64,000 nt of DNA, from contig CM055108.1 in NCBI GenBank assembly GCA_029204225.1, positions 22,182,326 to 22,246,325 on the forward strand, in the 5' to 3' direction. Source of the DNA: Diphasiastrum complanatum (lineage: Eukaryota; Streptophyta; Lycopodiopsida; Lycopodiales; Lycopodiaceae). Below, piece after piece: positions 58,841 through 64,000 of the stretch; the first letter of the stretch is position 1, and every line of letters begins with the position of its first letter. Below the pieces are notes generated by a model. It ran no database searches. It worked only from the letters and a program-made list of their open reading frames with translations, and had not been told where the DNA came from. A program made the translations under genes and the position numbers.

Positions 58841-61800
58841 TGGTTGTTGAAAGTGGACTCGAATTCCATGGTGTGCAAATATATTTTATGATCCTATGTT
58901 ATAAGGAAAGGTAATCGGAAGCATCAGAGCATATTAACACCATGGGTATCTTGTGGATTTAAGCTGAATACGAGATGTTGTATGCTGCAGTTCTCCTTTT
59001 TTGCAGATTTGAACTGATGACATTAAAATGGTAGGATTGGATAGAACTGCTGTTCAACTGATACTACCCTCTTCCACTAATAATAAGTATGTGTATATCA
59101 TATGAGCGAACCTGTTCTGTTTTGAGATATAATGCTGAGATCTGATCTAATATTCCTACTATCAACTGCCATTGTATAAAACTATAGTTTATCCTCAGTG
59201 TTTCAGGTTTTTTTTTTATTATCTTTGATTGGGCAGTAAGAAAACTATTCTTCAGTTTTAGCTTTTACTTGTTAAGATGTCGGCCAAGAGTAAAGCCCTG
59301 AAAGTGCTCCCAAGTGTTTTACTTGTGCTGGGTGTTAGGTGTATCACGGAAACTTTCCGGAATTTTATATCTCGTCTGGCTATTCCTAACTCTGCAGTCC
59401 TTAGGGTTCAAAAATGTTTCTCTTGAAGATGTCTGAGTTTTTCAGATTTTTGGGTGAATAATTATTTCACTTGCAGAGCTTGCTTCACACGAACCTGTTT
59501 AGCAATTTCAAGCAATGAAAAGTTTGAAACTAACTGGTTCAAGCACTTGGCGAAATGTTTAAAAGGGCATCTGGCTAGCCACGGCTAAGTGCAAACCTGG
59601 AAGAGGTTCAGACAACGCCGAAATAGTTCCAGGTTTTTGAGAGCACAATGACATTGAAAGTTTTGTCTGTATAGATCTTATTGTCCCGTCTTCTTAATTC
59701 GATCTTGTTTTGTGCTTTCTTTATATAGAAGGATACTTAATCTATCTACATCCTATGGATTTGCCTGGAGTCAGTTTGGATGCTTGAATCACACATTTCT
59801 GCTCATTAACCTAAGATTGTTGTTTTACCAACATCAAAGTTACCAGTGGGGAGTCATCATATGATCCTTTTTTCACCATGGTTTGAATTCTTTTGAGCAA
59901 AGTTTGCAGGTGTTTGGAAAATGATCACGATTGGCTTAAGTTCTTATACCACCATCATTTGTGATGTTATTTGGTTTTGTTCTTGGTATTTTAACTTATT
60001 GTGAATCCGAACGTATGCCTTAGGCGTGAATCTATCTGAACTTTTGTTGGAATGTGTGATGAATCAAGAAACGCTTCTTTATAGAGTCTCAGTAAGCTAG
60101 CTTGCAATATCATAGCTAGCCAGAAGCGACTACTTGTTTGTTGTATATTAAGATTGCGGACTTTTTTTTTTGGTTGATTTTGTTTAAAGCCTCATGAAGC
60201 TCAAAAACATCACTCGTCACATTGGGATAATTTTGTAGCATCCGCTTCATGGCTCTCTTCTTGGTTTCGTTAGGTTCAATGACCACTTATGCCCAATCAA
60301 TTATAATCTCATGAAAGAGGATACCACGAAGTAAGATCAATGACAGAGATGGTACATTGATGCTAGTGATTGCAATCGTAAAACCTATATCGTCACCCTT
60401 TCTCAGCTTGGTTGCCTCTGAAGCTAGATTATATGATATAATGGGCATGGCTGATTAAGAGGGCTAGAAACAAAGTGTATCCTCTATCGAACCTTAAGTT
60501 GCCAAAAGTTATATGCTTCTCCATTATTTGTTAGTATATATGCTCAACCTATTACAAGAGAGTCTATATAGTGAAGATATTTTGATTATTTGATTGTAAC
60601 AAGTTTACTGATAAGTTAGTCAAATCAATTACGAGTACGTGTGGACTTAGTACTCTAAGATCTTTGTGCCATGAAGTAATTTGACCAATGTATGTGCGCC
60701 GCTCTTAGCAATGAAGAAATTTTTAGAAAAGCAATGTAGTCTTGTACCACCCTTGAACAATTATAAAGAAACAAATATGGGAGGCATAGTTTGTTCTTTA
60801 GTCTTGTTTTTTTTGTGGCTTAGCGGAGTCAAACTCCAATAAGGGAAGCCACTTATTAGAGGATGAGCACAATCTCAAAATACATTTAACAATTTTTGAA
60901 TATGGAAAATTGTTAATCTTCAACATTAAAAAAATATTCGAAAGCAAAAAGAGGTTGAAGGCCTTTTCAATCCCTCGCTTGGAAGAGAAAATTTTGATTT
61001 TTAAGAGCCCTAGTCACAAATGAATTTAATTCCATATCACTTTGAAAAAGTTCCCCATCTTATAGCTCAAATCAAGCTCTACAATATATTGTTTGATAGG
61101 CAACCAAATGAAGTACACATTCATGTTCATTTCATGCTAGCAAAGAATACTTGCAATTTGGTTTCTTGAAAAGTATGTTTAGGACCAATGAGATGTGGAT
61201 AGTTGTGTTTCCTCGACCTAGAATCAAATCATTTTACTTGTTGATACGACATATATTTTTTGTCATGAAATGGTACTAGACTTGAAAAGATGTGTTCTTT
61301 CAAGTCTTATGCAAGTCACTTCATAAAAAATAGATAACTCTACCATCTGAATTGTCTCACATCCATGTTGCCAATTATTGTATATGTGTTGAAAAACACA
61401 ATGTCTAAATTATGTGAAGTTGGGATAGAATGATGCAACATAACTCCCATTGTTTTTTAATTTCTCAAGAAAATTTAAGGTGGAATTTCAAGACATTAGA
61501 TTTTCGATGAGAATATAACTCAGCTTTCATGTTTTATTAAGATTATTTTTAGGATGAAAGTAGGGTTTCAAATATCATACACAATTTATTGGTTTTTTGT
61601 GTTCATATATCTCACTGAGATCTTGTGAGTGTGTGAGAGAAAAAATAAATAATTTAAAAATTCATTTGCCTTTCTAAATAGCCCTCCTACTTGCCTACAT
61701 TCGTCGACATGCTTGTATCTCATTTGCCCATGTCATTTGCTAACTCTCATGCCTCTATATACAATATCCCTCCACCATTTACCACTCGCCAAGATCTTAA

Positions 61801-63079
61801 ACATGTTTTGTGAAATTCAAAATGTATCTAATGTAATTAATTTTCCAAAATTTTCATGAGAACCTTTTCTTAGTTGAAAGACACATTGGTTTTACTAAGA
61901 AAAGCTCCATAACTTCTTTGTATGATTTTGGATTTTAATATTACAAAAGGCAAAGTTGATCATTGACGAGGCTGACATTGTGAAAATATTGTGATTCCGT
62001 AAGTAGTATCTTTCTACCATAAATGGAAAACCATTGACACAATACAAATAAGATAAAACAAAATTTTGGACAGTGTTGACTCTACAAAGGAATAGTTGGT
62101 ACAATCCAAAGTTTTAACATTGCAAATGAATGTGTAGATATTTGCTCGTTTTCAAGAATCAATAACGAAGATTGATGAAAAGAGAGAAGATAAAATGACA
62201 CGAGTAGGGAATGAATTAATATGTGTGTAATTAAGTTGGGCCATGTTGCAAATGACTCAACTATTGGCAACAACAAATTCAAAGATTATTGAAATGCCAC
62301 ATTATCAAGAAAATCCATCTATGCACACCTAGCAAATGCAACCAATCATCATCAATGTAGGTGCAAATGCAAAACCAGTGGAACAAACATCAACGATTGA
62401 TATATTAATCTTGGCAATGTAATGTTGAAGCCATGCACAAGTCAAGAGAAACGAAGTGAAAGCATTCTAGGTTCTAGAGCTGGCTATGGATGGCAATGAC
62501 AAATGTAACTAATACTCTTATTTAGGGAAACAATTATGAAAGAGCAAATGGATCGTATGCCTTTCTTTTGTTATCCCACAAGGAAATCAAAGATTTAGAA
62601 ATCAACCAACGCTATAAATTTGAGATCTCACAACTTTAAAGACAAAATCCATAATTAAATAAATATTTATTGCTTTATAATATACCAAAAAATATATTTG
62701 TTACTATTCATTTCAAATGGTAGCAATGTACATAGAGAGAATTTCCTCTATTTGGGAATGACGTTCATAAAGTTTATTGTGTTGAAATGTTTTGAAACCC
62801 ACTTCAAGAGGAGCTGTATCTCAAAAATGGAAAGAAATTTGACAAACAGGACGATTTAGAAATTTAATTTAGAAATTTAAAAGTTGACTCTTATGGTTCT
62901 TGTCAATGAGATAACTCCCTTGCAAAGGTATATCAAAAATTGCATTCAGAGACTCAGACTTACGTTGGGGCTCACTTTTGTACAACACTAGATGAAGTTG
63001 TGCGCACAACATTAGTATTGGTGGTATATATGTTGTTGTGGATCACCTCACCAAATATGCATATTTATGTCATATAAAA
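58841..63079. other. Intergenic, no recognisable gene
   Basis: Over 4 kb of AT-rich sequence contains only short, unmatched open frames on both strands. I recognise no transposon domain, LTR edge or microsatellite here. The first few hundred bases should hold the 3' UTR of the ZNF706-like gene. Confidence 0.5.
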
Positions 63080-64000
63080 CTATGTAAAAGAGCTTGGATC
63101 TGAGCGTCAGAGGGTAGAGGCCAAATATGTGTGGCCTCAGGGATGTCACGCTGGATCACCTGTTTGGCGCCAGAGTCTTCAGAAGATGATGAGGCCATGT
63201 TAGTAGTGATGATTAGTGGTTGGAAAAATAGAAAAAACGGTGGAAATAAAAAAGGGTGTGGAAATGGCAGAAAACTGTGAATAACGAGTGTTGGATCATA
63301 AGGAGTGTAGTTCAGAGCGCAGATCGGTATTCAATAATATCGGATGACAGTTGGTAGGAAGTTTGGTTGCAAACGGAGAACTTGGTAATTTCAGAGTAAA
63401 TTTCGGCAGAGCTTCGCTAGCAAAGGTGACAAATGACTCAAATTCAGCCTTTATATAGCAGAATTTAGAGTGCGTATTAGGTGAGATCCACTTTCCCTTG
63501 TTCAGTTTCACCCAAATTTTGGCAGACACCTTCTTCACAAAATTCTAAGACCTCAGGGGAGTCTGCGAGAGTTCAGAAGGAGATTTGACTGTTATGCAAA
63601 GGTTCTGCGAGAGTTCAGGCTGTCTGCGAGGGTTCAACTCTCACAGGAAGTGATCTCTCGCACAACTTGTTTTTGTGATTGGATTTTCATGATCAAACTA
63701 TGTAGGCAGACTAATTTTACTACTCTGATTTCATTTAGGCATCTTGCAAGGGTTGGTAAGTTGATCTTGATGCTCTGTGAGGGTTCTGAATATTCAGCTT
63801 CTGAGAACTCTCGCATACACTAAAAAATGATGATTCTTCCATCAGGAACTCTCGCAGAGATTTTCATGGATGCATCTAGGTCAGATCTGGTGACTGTCCA
63901 ATTTTCAAGAGCTATCTCCCAGGGGATCTTAAAAAAATCCTGAAAAAAATGCTCTTTCAAAGTGTTTTTTGACGAGATCTCGAGATTTTCTGATTTTTAA
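63080..64000 (-). mobile_element. Probable leader and gag start of a Gypsy-like element, cut by the window end
   Basis: On the minus strand an ATG at 63199 opens a short frame beginning MASSSSEDSGAKQVIQRDIP. Upstream of it (63200-64000) is a leader-like stretch with repeated GCGAGAGTTC / GCGAGGGTTC words in both orientations (about 63567, 63608, 63627, 63778, 63807 and 63846). The layout resembles the Gypsy leader at 7834-9043 with its GCGAAGGTTC words. No LTR or primer site is visible before the window ends. Confidence 0.35.

Noticed and set aside
60000-62300. Scattered open frames of 60-70 codons, considered as small genes
   Set aside because: They overlap on opposite strands, show no motif or splice pattern, and are of the size expected by chance in AT-rich DNA.

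Overview
This window looks like nuclear DNA of a land plant with a large, gene-poor, transposon-rich genome. I recognise only two host genes, both spliced and both on the + strand. The larger is a complete 13-exon gene for eukaryotic translation initiation factor 3 subunit A (eIF3a/TIF3A1, 22751-36676, 1022 codons). Its sixth intron is 7.1 kb and holds two antisense LINE copies. The smaller is a two-exon gene for a 69-residue C2H2 protein of the ZNF706-like type (57862-58840). Abundant (CA)n and (GA)n microsatellites, many Copia layers and a LINE family resembling ones I associate with seed-free plants hint at a fern or other non-seed plant. That is inference only; nothing in the sequence fixes the species.

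Region by region. 1-5409 is a very young Copia element on the minus strand, cut by the window edge, with identical LTR overlap and an uninterrupted gag-pol frame. 5410-10190 is a mosaic of LTR-like blocks and a decayed minus-strand Gypsy family (leader, gag start, protease, LTR, pol end) arranged as if two copies shared one LTR. 10609-14630 is an older Copia copy with both LTRs and a CAATC target duplication, apparently nested in the LTR of another Copia family whose pieces fill 14636-19370. A receptor-kinase relic lies near 20.7 kb. A 270-bp tandem duplication (21977-22516) sits directly upstream of the eIF3a gene.

38345-43495 is a giant imperfect inverted repeat with microsatellite-laden arms meeting at a (CA)n centre near 41300. 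Its central terminal motif recurs next to a (TA)n tract at 43531. A second, smaller fold-back array built of GGGTC/GACCC words and a degenerate ~20-bp repeat lies at 44148-44840.

45.0-53.3 kb is a Copia copy of the same family as the 14.6-19.4 kb pieces, split by about 4.3 kb of other Copia debris. 53.3-53.9 kb holds a fragment of a putative retroelement protein with a zinc-finger-like segment. From 53.9 kb onward there is little besides microsatellites, short tandem repeats, the ZNF706-like gene and, at the right edge, a probable Gypsy leader.

The two host genes are unrelated housekeeping-type genes. Everything else is best read as layers of transposons and the structural repeats they leave.
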